Positions 27,624-37,531 are shown, counted from the stretch's first letter. The stretch: 64,000 nucleotides of DNA from Novosphingobium profundi (GCF_018491765.1 NZ_JABWCU010000008.1:124001-188000); one strand, 5' to 3'. Numbers and translations: made by a program. Notes: generated from the letters alone by a model not told the origin.

Positions 27624-28927
27624 AAGAGGTTCTCCACGGTGTGGATGGCCAACCCGAACAGTCCCCCGACGAGCGTGCCATTGATGCGAATGAACTGAAG
27701 GTCGCGCCCCACCGCCCCCTCGATACGATCCGACACGGTCTTGGCGTCCCAGCGCTTGACCGTCTCGGAGACCAGCCGGACGATCTCGCTGCCATAGCGT
27801 GCGCTCACGCCCACCAACGTGCGCCGCGCGAAGCGGTTGACCATCATCTGGAGCCGCAGGTCCTCGCTCAGCGCCTCGCCCAGTTGCGCAAGGCCCTGCC
27901 CGAGACTCTGTCCCAAGGCCCCGGAGAGCGCCTTATCGGGGTTGCGCATGGCCTCGAGCAGCGCGGTTCGCGCACGCTCCCACATGGCGTCGAGCCATCC
28001 GCCGAGCGCCGGATTGGCAAGCAGTTCGGACTTGAGCCGCGCGATCCGGGCCTGCATCTCGGGATCGCCGCGCAAATCGCGCACGAAGCCCGTCAGCGCC
28101 TCGTCGACCTTGCCGCGCAAGGGATGGTCGGGCTGGACGATGATCTCGGCAAGCAGGCGGTAGGCGCCGTCGAGCACGCCGTTGGCGAGCCGCTCGTCGA
28201 GCCCGGTCCAGCGCAGGATGGCGTTGGCGCGGGTGTGGATCATCTCGCGGATCATCGGCTCGTTGCTCTCGATGACCTCGCCGATCTTGCGCAGCAGCGC
28301 CTCGAGCACGGGCAGGTGGCGCTTGTCGGCAATCGCGTTCTCGAGCATCTGCGCGAGCAGCGGCGCCGCGTCGATCTTCTCGAGCTGCCCCTTGAGGCCT
28401 TGCTTGACCATGCCGCCCATCTGCTCGGGGTCGAGCGATTCGAGCACGTCGGCGAGAAGATTGGCCGCGCCCGCACGCACGCGCGACTGCTCCTCGCGGC
28501 GCGGATCGCCCAGGAAGCCACCCAGACTGGTCGCGAAGTTGAAACCGTGGAGCCGGCGCGCCACGACCTGGGGCGTCAGGAAATTCTCGCGCAGGAAGCG
28601 CGCCATCGAATCGGCTATGCGGTCCTTGTTGACCGGGATGATCGCGGTGTGCGGGATCGGCAGGCCGAGCGGACGGCGAAACAGCGCGGTGACCGCGAAC
28701 CAGTCGGCCAGCCCGCCCACCATCGCCGCCTCGGTGAAGGCGATGCCGTAGCCGAGCGGCGTTCCCCAGGCCGGAAACAACGCGTCGAGACGGTGGAGCA
28801 CCACGAAGACCAGCGCCATCGCCAGCAGCAGCCCGGTGGCGATCGTGCGCATGCGCCGCGCCCGGTCGGGACCCGGCGCCGCGGCACGCTGCGGGGAAAT
28901 CGACGTCAACCTTTCCTCGTGCGGCAA
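27620..28927 (-). CDS. DUF445-family membrane-anchored protein
   Basis: The protein of up to 435 residues has an N-terminal hydrophobic helix (TIATGLLLAMALVFVVLH) and then GYGIAFTEAAMVGGLADWFAVTALFRRPLGLPIPHTAIIP, the signature of DUF445 (YjiN-like). A long alpha-helical region and a second C-terminal hydrophobic segment (INGTLVGGLFGLAIHTV) follow, giving a hairpin-like topology. The role of the family is unknown, probably envelope-related. The start is uncertain: TTG at 28927, or ATG at 28852 directly before the first helix. Confidence 0.82.
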   Translation of the reverse strand: MPHEERLTSISPQRAAAPGPDRARRMRTIATGLLLAMALVFVVLHRLDALFPAWGTPLGYGIAFTEAAMVGGLADWFAVTALFRRPLGLPIPHTAIIPVNKDRIADSMARFLRENFLTPQVVARRLHGFNFATSLGGFLGDPRREEQSRVRAGAANLLADVLESLDPEQMGGMVKQGLKGQLEKIDAAPLLAQMLENAIADKRHLPVLEALLRKIGEVIESNEPMIREMIHTRANAILRWTGLDERLANGVLDGAYRLLAEIIVQPDHPLRGKVDEALTGFVRDLRGDPEMQARIARLKSELLANPALGGWLDAMWERARTALLEAMRNPDKALSGALGQSLGQGLAQLGEALSEDLRLQMMVNRFARRTLVGVSARYGSEIVRLVSETVKRWDAKTVSDRIEGAVGRDLQFIRINGTLVGGLFGLAIHTVENLL

Positions 28928-28942
28928 CCTGCCCGCCTTCCC

Positions 28943-31900
28943 TTATTCGGCGGGAAGCGCCCCGCCCTCGACCGAACGGCCCCGTGCCTCCTCGGCGTGA
29001 TGCGGCTCGAACGTCAGCAGCGTCGTGCGCAGCTTGGGCCCGATCCGCTTCTCGAAACCATCGGCAAGGCTAAAGGCTGCGGGCACAATTACCAGTGTCA
29101 GCAGCGTGGAGAGAACGAGACCGCCGATCACCACCAGGCCCATCGGCGCGCGAAACGCGCCGTCGCCCGAGACCGAGAGCGCGGTGGGCACCATGCCGGC
29201 GGTCATCGCGACGGTGGTCATCACGATCGGCTGCGCGCGCTTGTGCCCGGCATCGATAATGGCGGTGACCTTGTCGACGCCGCGGTGCATCTCCTCGATG
29301 GCGAAGTCGATCAGGAGGATCGAGTTCTTGGCGACGATGCCCAGCAGCATGAGAATGCCGATGAACACCGGCATCGAGACCGGATCGCCCTTGATCGCCA
29401 GCGCCAGGAGGCCGCCAAGCGGGGCAAGCAGCAGCGAGGCCATGTTCACCAGCGGCGAGACGAAGCGCTTGTAGAGCAGCACCAGCACGGCGAAGACGAG
29501 GAAGATCCCGCTGATCACCGCGATGATGAAGTTGGTGACCATCTCGGCCTGCCACTGGTCCTCGCCGACCGGCGCGTTCGAGACGCCCATCGGCAGGTTC
29601 TTCATGATCGGCAGCTTCTGGATCTGCTCCATGATCGTGCCCTTGACCTGGCCGGGGCCGAGGTCGGCACCGACGAAGACCCGGCGCGACTGGTTGTAGC
29701 GCGCGATCTGGGTGGGGCCCGCGCCGAAGCGGATTTCGGCGACCCGCTTGAGCGGCACCGAACCACCCGAACTGGTCGTCACGGGCAGGTTCTCGATCGT
29801 CGAGAAATCGCGGCGCGAATTGCGTCCGAGCACGACCCGGATCGGCACCTGGCGGTCCGAAAGCGAGAACTTGGCCGCATTCTGGTCGATCTCGCCGAGC
29901 GTCGCGATACGGATCGTCTGGCTGAGCGCGGCGGTGGTCACGCCAAGCTGCGCGGCAAGGTCGAGACGCGGCACGATGACGAGTTCGGGGCGCTGCAGGT
30001 CGGCCGCGATGCGCGGGGCGACGACGCCCGGGATCGTGCGCATCTGGTTCGCCAGCGTCTGCGCGGTCTGGTTGAGCAGTTCGGAATCGCTGCCCGAGAG
30101 CATGACCGAGATGTCGCGCCCACTGCCGAAGCCCCCCGTCTGCGAGGCAAAGGAGACGCGCGCGTCGGGAATCGCCTGAAGCTGGGGTGCGAGCCGGCGC
30201 TCGAACTCGATGCTGGTCGCCTTGCGCTCGTCGGCGGGCTTGAGCGTGATGTAGAGCGTTCCCAGGGCTTCGCGCGAGGCGGCCATGACCAGCGAGACTT
30301 CCGGTTGCGCCTCGATGATGCGGGTCACCTCATCGGCCACGGCCTCGGTCTGCTCGATGGTGGTGCCGGGCACCATCTCGATGTTGACGCGGCTCGTGTC
30401 GCTGTTGCTGGCGGGCTGGAATTGCTGCGGCAAGCCGATCAGCAGCGCGAAAGTGACCACCAGCGCATAGACCCCCACCAGGAAGGCGTAGAAGCGATGG
30501 TCGCGCGTGCGCGCCCGGAACCGGTCGCTCCAGTAGCGGTACCAGTCGCCAAAAGTCCCCGTCAACCCCCATACCGCGCGGAAGATCGCGCCGACCACGA
30601 AGATCGCGAGCGGCACCGCGAAGGGCGCGATCAGTGCGGGCACGACCACCTGCACGCTGTCGCTCATGCCCAGAGCAGCAAGGCCCGCCGCAAGCAGCTT
30701 GAAGACGGCCACCGCCACGCCGATCCCGATCGCGACCACCACCAGGATGAGCGCGATCGCGGGTACCGACCACCATCCTCCGCGCGTCGGGCGCACCAGC
30801 TCGGCCTTGAGGCGGTGCGCCACGCGGCTGTCGAGCGTCCAGGCGAGCAGCCGCACGTAAAGGTCCATGGCGCGCCCGCCGCCGTGTTCGGCATGGCCGT
30901 GCGACTTGAGGAAATAGGCCGCAACCATCGGCGTGATCATGCGCGCGACGGCAAGACTGATCAGCACCGCGACCACCACCGTCAACCCGAAGGCCTTGAA
31001 GAACTGGCCCGAAATGCCGGGCATCATGCCGACCGGGAAGAACACCGCGACGATCGAGAAGGTGGTGGCGACGACCGCCAGGCCGATCTCATCGGCGGCA
31101 TCGATCGAGGCCTGGTAGGCGCTCTTGCCCATGCGCATGTGGCGCACGATGTTCTCGATCTCCACGATCGCGTCGTCGACCAGCACCCCCGCTACCAGGC
31201 TCAGCGCAAGCAGCGAGAGGAAGTTGAGCGTGAAGCCCATGAGATCCATGAACCAGAAGGTCGGGATCGCCGAGAGCGGGATCGCGATGGCCGCGATGAA
31301 GGTCGCGCGCCAGTCGCGCAGGAACAGATAGACGATCACGATCGCCAGCACCGCGCCCTCGACCAGCATCTCCATCGAGCTGGTGTACTGCTCGCGGGTG
31401 TAGTCGACTTGCGAGAAGAGCCGGGTGAAATGGATCGAGGGGTTGTCCTTGCGGATCGCATCGAGCTTCTTCATCGCCGCATCGTAGACCGCGACGTCCG
31501 AGGCCCCGATCGCGCGCGCGAAACTGAAGGTCACGACCTCGCGGCCGTGCAGCTTGGCCATGCGGGTGCGCTCGGAATAGCCGTCGTAGACCTTGGCGAC
31601 GTCGGAAAGCTTGATCTGGCGCCCGTTGCCCAGGTTGATGCGGGTCTGCGAGAGATCATAGGCGGTGTCGGCGTTGCCCAGCACGCGTACCGACTGGCGC
31701 GATCCCGCGATTTCCGCCGATCCGCCGGCCGCATCGGTGTTGACCTGGCGCAGCACGGTGTTGATGTCGCGCGCGGTCGCGCCAAGCGCGATCATGCGGT
31801 CGGGATCGACGACGACGCGAATCTCGCGATCGACGCCGCCATTGCGCTCGACCGAGGCGAGGCCTTCCACCGAAAGCAGGTTCTTCGAGATGGTGTCGTC

Positions 31901-32383
31901 GATGAACCAGCTGAGCTGCTCGATCGTCATGTCGTCGGCGTGGACCGCAAAGACCGCCAGCGTGCTGTCGCCGCCCGCCTCGACCTTGGTGATCTGCGGC
32001 TCGAGGATGCCCTCGGGCAACTGGCCACGCGTCTGGTCGACGGCGTTCTTGACCTGGTTCGTGGCGACGTCGGCGTCGGTGCCGATCGCGAAGCGCACGA
32101 AGGTCACCGAACTGCCTTCCGAAGCGGTCGATTCGATCTCCTCGACGCCGTTAATCGAGCGGACCGAGCCTTCCACGATCTGGGTGATCTGCGTCTCGAT
32201 CTCGGTCGGCGCGGCGCCGGGCTGGCTGATGCGCACCACCACGCCCGGGAAATCGACGTCAGGCATGTTGTTCACGTTCATGCGGTTGAACGAGACCAGG
32301 CCGGCGATCATCAAGCCGATGAACAGCACGATCGGGATGATCGGGTTGCGGATCGACCAGGCGGAGATATTGCGGAAATTCAT
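28943..32383 (-). CDS. RND efflux transporter permease, enlarged
   Basis: This is a proton-driven inner-membrane pump of the HAE1/AcrB-MdtBC class that expels drugs or other compounds. The 1146-residue protein starts with an amphipathic helix and TM1 ([20 protein letters not shown]). The central TM block has [20 protein letters not shown] with the proton-relay aspartates and [20 protein letters not shown]. It is about 100 residues longer than most relatives because of two or three extra hydrophobic segments at about 538-610, between TM6 and TM7. It follows its adaptor gene after about 18 bases. The substrate is unknown. Confidence 0.92.
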   Translation of the reverse strand: MNFRNISAWSIRNPIIPIVLFIGLMIAGLVSFNRMNVNNMPDVDFPGVVVRISQPGAAPTEIETQITQIVEGSVRSINGVEEIESTASEGSSVTFVRFAIGTDADVATNQVKNAVDQTRGQLPEGILEPQITKVEAGGDSTLAVFAVHADDMTIEQLSWFIDDTISKNLLSVEGLASVERNGGVDREIRVVVDPDRMIALGATARDINTVLRQVNTDAAGGSAEIAGSRQSVRVLGNADTAYDLSQTRINLGNGRQIKLSDVAKVYDGYSERTRMAKLHGREVVTFSFARAIGASDVAVYDAAMKKLDAIRKDNPSIHFTRLFSQVDYTREQYTSSMEMLVEGAVLAIVIVYLFLRDWRATFIAAIAIPLSAIPTFWFMDLMGFTLNFLSLLALSLVAGVLVDDAIVEIENIVRHMRMGKSAYQASIDAADEIGLAVVATTFSIVAVFFPVGMMPGISGQFFKAFGLTVVVAVLISLAVARMITPMVAAYFLKSHGHAEHGGGRAMDLYVRLLAWTLDSRVAHRLKAELVRPTRGGWWSVPAIALILVVVAIGIGVAVAVFKLLAAGLAALGMSDSVQVVVPALIAPFAVPLAIFVVGAIFRAVWGLTGTFGDWYRYWSDRFRARTRDHRFYAFLVGVYALVVTFALLIGLPQQFQPASNSDTSRVNIEMVPGTTIEQTEAVADEVTRIIEAQPEVSLVMAASREALGTLYITLKPADERKATSIEFERRLAPQLQAIPDARVSFASQTGGFGSGRDISVMLSGSDSELLNQTAQTLANQMRTIPGVVAPRIAADLQRPELVIVPRLDLAAQLGVTTAALSQTIRIATLGEIDQNAAKFSLSDRQVPIRVVLGRNSRRDFSTIENLPVTTSSGGSVPLKRVAEIRFGAGPTQIARYNQSRRVFVGADLGPGQVKGTIMEQIQKLPIMKNLPMGVSNAPVGEDQWQAEMVTNFIIAVISGIFLVFAVLVLLYKRFVSPLVNMASLLLAPLGGLLALAIKGDPVSMPVFIGILMLLGIVAKNSILLIDFAIEEMHRGVDKVTAIIDAGHKRAQPIVMTTVAMTAGMVPTALSVSGDGAFRAPMGLVVIGGLVLSTLLTLVIVPAAFSLADGFEKRIGPKLRTTLLTFEPHHAEEARGRSVEGGALPAE

Positions 32384-32401
32384 GTCAGTCGCGCGCCCCG
32401 C

Positions 32402-33616
32402 TCACCCGTCGGTTCCGGCCAGCTGCGGCTTGACCTTGTCCTGCGGGTTGAGAAAGCCGCCGGCGCGCAGGACGACGCGTTCGTCGCCCGCCAGCCCCTG
32501 GCTGATGACGATGCCGCGCGCGGTGACGATGCCGGTCTTGACCGAGCGCCGCATGACCCGGTCATCCTTGCCCACGACGTAGACGTAGCTGCCCTTGTCG
32601 TCGCTCTGGATCGCGGATTCGGGCAGCATCGGGGCCACCAGCGTACCGCTGTTGAGAGTCGCGCTGGCGAAGCCGCCAGGGCGCAAGGCCGGGTCATAGG
32701 CCAGCGCGATGCGCGCCGTGCCCTGGCGCGAGGAAGGGTCGATGACAGGCGCGACCTGCCAGACCTCGCCCGAGAAGGCGCGGTCCGATCCCACCGGCGT
32801 AACTTCGGCGCGGGCCCCCACTGACACACGCGCCAGATCGTCCTCGCCGAGATTGGCGAGCAGTTCCATCTGGCCGTCCTTGGCAAGACGGAACAGCACG
32901 CTCGAGCCGCCGCCGACGACCTGTCCGGGCTCGACGTTGCGTTCGAGCACAAGCCCCGCCGCGGGCGCGACGATGTTGAGGCGCGCGGCCTGGGCCTGGA
33001 GCTGGCGCAGCGAGGCGCGCGCGATCTCGACATTGGCGAGTGCGGCGTCGCGCGTCGCGGTCAGGCGGTCGACGTCGGCCTTGGAGATGAAGCCGCGATC
33101 GACGAGCTGGAGCGCACGATCGAGGTTGGACTGGGCAAGGCGCGCATCGGCTTGCGCAGCGCGGATCTGCGCGGCCTGGCTCGCCTGTTGCTGGACCTGG
33201 ACCGAGCGATCGACCACCGCGAGCGTCTGCCCGGCCTTGACCCAGTCGCCCGGCTCGACCAGCACGGCGCGCACTTCGCCGCCCTCGCCGACCGACCCGA
33301 CGGGCATGCCCCGGCGCGCCGCAAGCGTGCCGGTGGCGGTGATCGTACCTACGACGGTCGAGCGCCCGGGGCGCACCACGGTGACGACCGGAACCTGCTC
33401 GGCGGCCGCGTCCGCATCCTCGGCACTCTGGCCCAGGTGCAGGTAAAGCCAGATCGCGACGAGGAGCGCGAAGGCCGCGGCGATGCCGATGCCGATCAGC
33501 CGCCACGAGCCCCGCGCCGCCGATGGCTCGAACGCATCGTCGGCATCGTGCGTCACGACCCCGACCTCGCCCGCAGGCTCGGCATGATCCTTGTCCAGTT
33601 TACTTGAGTAATTCAT
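32402..33616 (-). CDS. RND periplasmic adaptor (membrane fusion protein)
   Basis: The 404-residue protein links the RND pump to an outer-membrane channel. It has one N-terminal membrane anchor (LIGIGIAAAFALLVAIWLYL, about 37-57), a split lipoyl domain (GGEVRAVLVEPGDWVKAGQT and IVAPAAGLVLERNVEPGQVV), an alpha-hairpin coiled coil between them, then beta-barrel and membrane-proximal domains. The ATG at 33616 was chosen because an upstream extension is Arg-rich and lacks homology. No outer-membrane channel gene is adjacent. Confidence 0.92.
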   Translation of the reverse strand: MNYSSKLDKDHAEPAGEVGVVTHDADDAFEPSAARGSWRLIGIGIAAAFALLVAIWLYLHLGQSAEDADAAAEQVPVVTVVRPGRSTVVGTITATGTLAARRGMPVGSVGEGGEVRAVLVEPGDWVKAGQTLAVVDRSVQVQQQASQAAQIRAAQADARLAQSNLDRALQLVDRGFISKADVDRLTATRDAALANVEIARASLRQLQAQAARLNIVAPAAGLVLERNVEPGQVVGGGSSVLFRLAKDGQMELLANLGEDDLARVSVGARAEVTPVGSDRAFSGEVWQVAPVIDPSSRQGTARIALAYDPALRPGGFASATLNSGTLVAPMLPESAIQSDDKGSYVYVVGKDDRVMRRSVKTGIVTARGIVISQGLAGDERVVLRAGGFLNPQDKVKPQLAGTDG

Positions 33617-33930
33617 CCCGTCACCGCACTGACCGCCAAATTCCGGCACCTGTTGCCGGGCTCCCTGTCGTATCCGCACGCAACGACTACGTATACGCAC
33701 GGCCCGGATCACGGCCTATAATCCCGATTCATCACATATACGGGGGGAGAACGGGTGGCAACGCGCTCTCGCCTCGGGGGCGACTTGGATCGACCAACGA
33801 CTTGGGCGGCCTGTCGAAGGTCGGGCGAGCAAAGGACCTGCGGAGAAAACGGTCGCAGGGCAAAGAGAAAGCGGCGGCAGACACGAAGTCTGCCGCCGCT
33901 TTCGGATCAACGGGGAATGCCGTGAGGCGA
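33617..33930. other. 314-bp region between the RND operon and sciP
   Basis: No gene is supported on either strand. The part near 33680-33745 is less GC-rich (TACGTATACG, TATAAT at 33717-33722) and may hold the promoter of the reverse RND operon or a forward transcript. The rest contains the sciP terminator at 33868-33902. Confidence 0.4.
33868..33902 (-). terminator. Terminator after sciP
   Basis: A 15-bp stem (AAAGCGGCGGCAGAC and its complement) with a 5-base loop lies 29 bases past the sciP stop. On the minus strand it is followed by TCTCTTTG. Confidence 0.8.
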
Positions 33931-34230
33931 TCAGTACTTCTGCTGACGCTCGTAGAGGTCGCGGTAATGCTGAATCCGCGTCACGCGCAGCCCCTGCATG
34001 CCCGAACGATCGACCGCCCGCTGCCAGGAGGCAAATTCCTCCAGCGTGAGCTGGTAACGCTCGCAAACTTCGTCGATGGTCAGCAGCCCGCCATTCACGG
34101 CCGCCACGACCTCCGCCTTGCGGCGCACGACCCAGCGCGTGGTATTGGGCGGCGGCAAAGACTCCAGGGTCAGTGGCTCGCCAAGAGGCCCGATTACCTG
34201 CGCGGGTCGGATTTTCTGGTTTTCGATCAT
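33931..34230 (-). CDS. sciP: CtrA inhibitor SciP (DUF1153)
   Basis: SciP is a small helix-turn-helix protein that in Caulobacter binds the cell-cycle regulator CtrA and blocks transcription of CtrA-dependent genes. The 99-residue product has RWVVRRKAEVVAAVNGGLL, TIDEVCERYQLTLEEFASWQ and GLRVTRIQHYRDL, the DUF1153 core. The ATG at 34230 has GAGG upstream. A 41-residue ORF ends one base before this ATG, so translation may be coupled. The gene is followed by a strong terminator. Confidence 0.93.
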   Translation of the reverse strand: MIENQKIRPAQVIGPLGEPLTLESLPPPNTTRWVVRRKAEVVAAVNGGLLTIDEVCERYQLTLEEFASWQRAVDRSGMQGLRVTRIQHYRDLYERQQKY

Positions 34231-34231
34231 C

Positions 34232-34357
34232 TTAGCCCTCGCCCGCCGGTTTTGCTGGAGCCGACGGTGCGTCCTTATTGGCCTGCCCCGACTTGCCATT
34301 GCTTGAAGCAGTACGGTTAACGGAGATTAGGGATTCACGGTAAGGATTTACCGCCAT
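34232..34357 (-). CDS. Candidate 41-residue upstream ORF of sciP
   Basis: The ORF begins with ATG at 34357 (MAVNPYRESLISV), has a polar tail (NGKSGQANKDAPSAPAK) and ends with TAA at 34234-34232, one base before the sciP ATG. The sciP ribosome-binding site lies in its last codons. Third-position GC is lower than in neighbouring genes and the ribosome-binding site of the ORF itself is weak, so it may be a leader peptide, a real small protein, or chance. Confidence 0.4.
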   Translation of the reverse strand: MAVNPYRESLISVNRTASSNGKSGQANKDAPSAPAKPAGEG

Positions 34358-34415
34358 GCTTTTGACCGCTCGCGCTAACCAGGAAGAGTCTGGAATATTA
34401 GTATCTTGCAGATTT

Positions 34416-34586
34416 TTAATCGGCCCGCACGACGGACAAAGTCCACCCCGCCGCCGTCTCGGCCCGGGCCGCAAGCCTGGCGAGGTTAACGTCGCCCGGG
34501 GCGTAGGACGCAAGGCCATCGCACCGGCGGCCTGCGTCGAGGGGATCATCGGGTATGGGCTCATGCCGCCAGTCTAGGCCCGTCAT
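34416..34586 (-). CDS. Candidate 56-residue ORF
   Basis: ATG at 34586, product MTGLDWRHEPIPDD..., ending LSVVRAD. Third-codon GC is about 80 per cent and thus like coding sequence here, which argues for a real small gene. No family recognised. It lies upstream of the sciP leader ORF on the same strand and divergent from mnmA. Confidence 0.4.
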   Translation of the reverse strand: MTGLDWRHEPIPDDPLDAGRRCDGLASYAPGDVNLARLAARAETAAGWTLSVVRAD

Positions 34587-34674
34587 GGTCAATGAAAACT
34601 TAAGGCGCGCGCCGGAAATGCCGTGTTGGCGCCCACTTGCGTCGGTCGGGTAGGAATCCGCGACGAGGCGCTGT

Positions 34675-35850
34675 ATGAGCAGCGCCATGTCCGCAGATGC
34701 AAACCTGTTCAACGGCCTCGATCCGGCCGCGCTCTTCCAGTTGCCCGCGCCCCTTTCCGCGCGGCGCATCGTCGTTGCCATGTCCGGCGGCGTCGACAGT
34801 TCGGTGGTCGCGGCCCTTGCCGCCGCAAGCGGCGCCGAAACCATCGGCATCACCCTCCAGCTCTACGACTACGGCGCGGCGACCGGTCGCAAGGGCGCGT
34901 GCTGCGCGGGCGACGACATCCGCGACGCGCGCGCGGTCGCCGATCGCCTGGGCATCGCGCACTACGTCTTCGACCACGAGAGCGCCTTTCGCGAGGAAGT
35001 GGTCGACCGCTTCGCCGACGACTACCTCGCCGGCCGCACCCCGATCCCCTGCATCCGCTGCAACATGGGGCCCAAGTTCACCGATCTCCTGCAGATGGCG
35101 CGCGACCTCGGCGCCGACTGCCTGGCCACCGGGCATTACGTGCGCCGCGTCGAGGGGCCGGCCGGAGCCGAACTGCACCGCGCCGCCGACCCCGCGCGCG
35201 ACCAGAGCTATTTCCTTTACGGCACCACCGAGGCCCAGCTCGACTTCCTGCGCTTCCCCCTGGGCGGCCTGCCCAAGACCGAGACCCGCCGCCTCGCGGA
35301 AGCCGCGGGCCTGCGCGTTGCCGACAAGCCCGACAGTCAGGACATCTGCTTCGTACCCGACGGCGACTACGCCAAGATCGTGCGTTCGGTACGGCCCGAG
35401 GGCGTGGCTCCGGGCGAGATCGTCCACGCGCAGAGCGGCGAGGTGCTCGGCGCGCACAAGGGCGTGATCCACTACACCGTGGGCCAGCGCCGGGGGCTCG
35501 AGATCGGCGGGCAACCCGAACCGCTCTACGTGGTCGGGATCGATGCCCCCTCGGCGCGCGTCCTCGTCGGCCCGCGCCATCTCCTCGGCGTCGCCTCGGC
35601 GCGCATCATCGAGACCAACCGTATCGGGCCCCTGCCCGACGGCGTCGCGCTCACCGCCAAGGTCCGCTCGCTCGCCAGGCCCGTGCCGGTGACGCTCGAA
35701 GGGCCCCTTGGCGAGGGTGCGCAGACGGTGATCCGCTTCGCCCAGCCCGAATACGGCGTGGCGCCGGGCCAGGCGGCGGTGCTCTACGCCGGCGAACGCG
35801 TCGTCGGCGGAGGCTGGATCGAGGAAACGTCACCGGCCACCCCGCTCTGA
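34675..35850 (+). CDS. mnmA: tRNA-specific 2-thiouridylase
   Basis: MnmA puts sulfur on the wobble uridine U34 of tRNAs for Lys, Glu and Gln. The 391-residue protein has the PP-loop [45 protein letters not shown], the first cysteine region [12 protein letters not shown] (about 129-133), GHYVRR, and [16 protein letters not shown] with the second catalytic Cys near 225. C-terminal beta-barrel residues ([13 protein letters not shown]) are also present. The ATG at 34675 is followed by another in-frame ATG five codons later. Confidence 0.96.
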   Translation: MSSAMSADANLFNGLDPAALFQLPAPLSARRIVVAMSGGVDSSVVAALAAASGAETIGITLQLYDYGAATGRKGACCAGDDIRDARAVADRLGIAHYVFDHESAFREEVVDRFADDYLAGRTPIPCIRCNMGPKFTDLLQMARDLGADCLATGHYVRRVEGPAGAELHRAADPARDQSYFLYGTTEAQLDFLRFPLGGLPKTETRRLAEAAGLRVADKPDSQDICFVPDGDYAKIVRSVRPEGVAPGEIVHAQSGEVLGAHKGVIHYTVGQRRGLEIGGQPEPLYVVGIDAPSARVLVGPRHLLGVASARIIETNRIGPLPDGVALTAKVRSLARPVPVTLEGPLGEGAQTVIRFAQPEYGVAPGQAAVLYAGERVVGGGWIEETSPATPL

Positions 35851-35853
35851 ACC

Positions 35854-36324
35854 TCAGTCCTTCCAGGGCTCGAGACGGCAACCGTAGTCGCGATCGTAGT
35901 GCGCGGTCTGGCTGCCAAGCAGCGGCAGGCCCGCCGAGACCGACCGTTCGGCATCGTCGGCGTCGAGCCACACCATGCCCGCCACCCCGCTGAGCGGGGC
36001 GATCGCGAGGTCGCCCTCACAGCTCTTGAGGTCGCGCTGCGAGACGAAGTGGCACACGCAGCCGATCCGCGCGGCATAAGCCGAGCCGATCAGCGTGCGC
36101 TCGCGCAGGCTCGACCACTGCCAGGCCAGCACGCTGCCGCCCACGACCAGCCCCACCAGCACCAGATTGCGCAGCCAGCGCGAAGGCTGGCGCACGGGGT
36201 AGGCCGGGGCCGGTCCACGGCGCGACGCCGAAGGTCCCCGCCGCACGCGACCAAGCGCCCCGACGAGTTCGCGCCAGCCTGCGCGAAGCTTGTCCCCTGC
36301 TGCAAATTTGGGCGGTGTTGCCAT
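35854..36324 (-). CDS. Hypothetical single-pass membrane protein
   Basis: The 156-residue protein has a basic cytoplasmic N-terminus, one membrane helix (NLVLVGLVVGGSVLAWQW, about 53-70) and a periplasmic C-terminal domain with paired cysteines (GCVCHFVSQRDLKSCEGDL and YDRDYGCRL). I do not know a named family. It is divergent from the serine-hydrolase-like gene, with only 32 bases between their ATGs, so the two probably share a promoter region and may act together. Its stop is 4 bases past the mnmA stop on the other strand. Confidence 0.75.
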   Translation of the reverse strand: MATPPKFAAGDKLRAGWRELVGALGRVRRGPSASRRGPAPAYPVRQPSRWLRNLVLVGLVVGGSVLAWQWSSLRERTLIGSAYAARIGCVCHFVSQRDLKSCEGDLAIAPLSGVAGMVWLDADDAERSVSAGLPLLGSQTAHYDRDYGCRLEPWKD

Positions 36325-36356
36325 TCCCGATCTTCTCGCACACTACACCGTGCGTC

Positions 36357-37499
36357 ATGCCGGTGCGTCGCCTTCGCCTTATCCTGCCGCTCCTAGCCCT
36401 GCCAAGCCTATGGGCCTGTGGAGAAAGTGCGCCCGACGGACCGCCACCCCCAAGCACCGAGGCCGAAGCCGCGATCACGTCCGACGGCGGTGCGCCGCAT
36501 GCCGAACTCGGGCGCGCCATCGACGGGCTGTTCAACGCCAGCACGGTCGGGGCGACGCAGGCGCTGGTGATCATGAAGCGCGGCTCGGTGATCGCCGAGC
36601 GCTATGCCCCGGGCATCGACGCGAAGACGCGACTGCCAGGCTGGAGCGCGGGCCAATGCCTGACCACCCTGATGATCGGCCAGCTGGTGAGCGACGGACG
36701 CCTGCGGCTCGACGATTCCGCGCCGGTTCCCGAATGGCGCCGCCCCGGCGACCCGCGCGGCGAAGTCACGCTCAAGCAGCTCCTGCAGATGCGCTCGGGC
36801 CTGCGCCACGTCGAGCGCCGTCCCGGCAACGAGGGCAGCGTCAACCAGCAGTCCGACGCCATGCGCCTGCTCTATCTCGACGGGCGCGACGACATGGCCG
36901 CATACGCCGAAGCGCAGCCGCTCGAGGCGCCGGCGGGGCAGGTCTTCTCCGAATCGGGCGCGAACGCCATCATCCTCTCCGACCTCGCCGCGCGCGTGCT
37001 CGCCCCTGACGGCGATGCCAATACCCGCCGCGCGGCGGTCATGGGCTATCTGCAGAACCGCGTGCTGACCCCGATCGGCATGACCTCGACCCGCGTCGGC
37101 TTCGACCGCGCCGGCACGATGATCGGCGCCGGAATGATTCACGCGACCGCGCGCGATTGGGCCAAGCTCGCCGAATTCCTGCGCCATCGCGGCTCGGTCG
37201 CGGGCGCGCAGGTCCTGCCCCGGCGCTGGATCGGCTTCATGCGCGAGCCCAGCCCGCGCAACCCCGCCTATGGCGCGGGCATCTGGCTGAACGGGGCGCC
37301 CGCGGGCGACGAGGCGCGGCTCTGGCCCGGACAGGCCCCCGCCGACACGTTCGCGTGCCTGGGGGAATATGGCCAGTTCGTGGTCAGCTCGCCCGACCAG
37401 CTCCTGACGGTGGTGCGCCTGGGCCGAAGCAACGCCGTCCAGGCCCGCGAGGCGCACGAGCGCATCGGCCGTTTGCTGGCGCTGTTCCCGGGCGGCTGA
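36357..37499 (+). CDS. Lipoprotein of the class C beta-lactamase fold, catalytic motifs degenerate
   Basis: The 380-residue product starts with a lipoprotein signal (LLALPSLWAC, Cys21) and then shows the serine-hydrolase fold: LVIMKRGSVIAERY, LLQMRSGLRHVE, ATARDWAKLAEFL and a C-terminal VSSPDQLLTVVRLG. The expected SxxK is SAGQ at 97-100, so the catalytic Lys is Gln. The tyrosine motif region reads VFSESGANAII with no YxN, and the HxG near the end is EYG. It is therefore probably an inactive binding protein. The ATG at 36357 was chosen for the signal peptide; an upstream ATG at 36315 exists. Confidence 0.8.
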   Translation: MPVRRLRLILPLLALPSLWACGESAPDGPPPPSTEAEAAITSDGGAPHAELGRAIDGLFNASTVGATQALVIMKRGSVIAERYAPGIDAKTRLPGWSAGQCLTTLMIGQLVSDGRLRLDDSAPVPEWRRPGDPRGEVTLKQLLQMRSGLRHVERRPGNEGSVNQQSDAMRLLYLDGRDDMAAYAEAQPLEAPAGQVFSESGANAIILSDLAARVLAPDGDANTRRAAVMGYLQNRVLTPIGMTSTRVGFDRAGTMIGAGMIHATARDWAKLAEFLRHRGSVAGAQVLPRRWIGFMREPSPRNPAYGAGIWLNGAPAGDEARLWPGQAPADTFACLGEYGQFVVSSPDQLLTVVRLGRSNAVQAREAHERIGRLLALFPGG

Positions 37500-37531
37500 G
37501 AACTCGGGCTTCAAGATGGAAGAATAGGATT

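Noticed and set aside
27617..32824. A 1735-codon open frame on the forward strand
   Set aside because: It lies opposite the DUF445, RND permease and adaptor genes and encodes low-complexity His/Arg/Asp-rich sequence only.
34317..34330. Possible CtrA site before sciP (TTAACGGAGATTAG)
   Set aside because: The spacing is 6 and the second half is TTAG, while the consensus is TTAA-N7-TTAA, so the match is too weak.
34356..34577. 73-residue forward ORF upstream of mnmA
   Set aside because: It overlaps the better-supported reverse ORF at 34416-34586, has Arg/Pro/Gly-rich low complexity and no ribosome-binding site.
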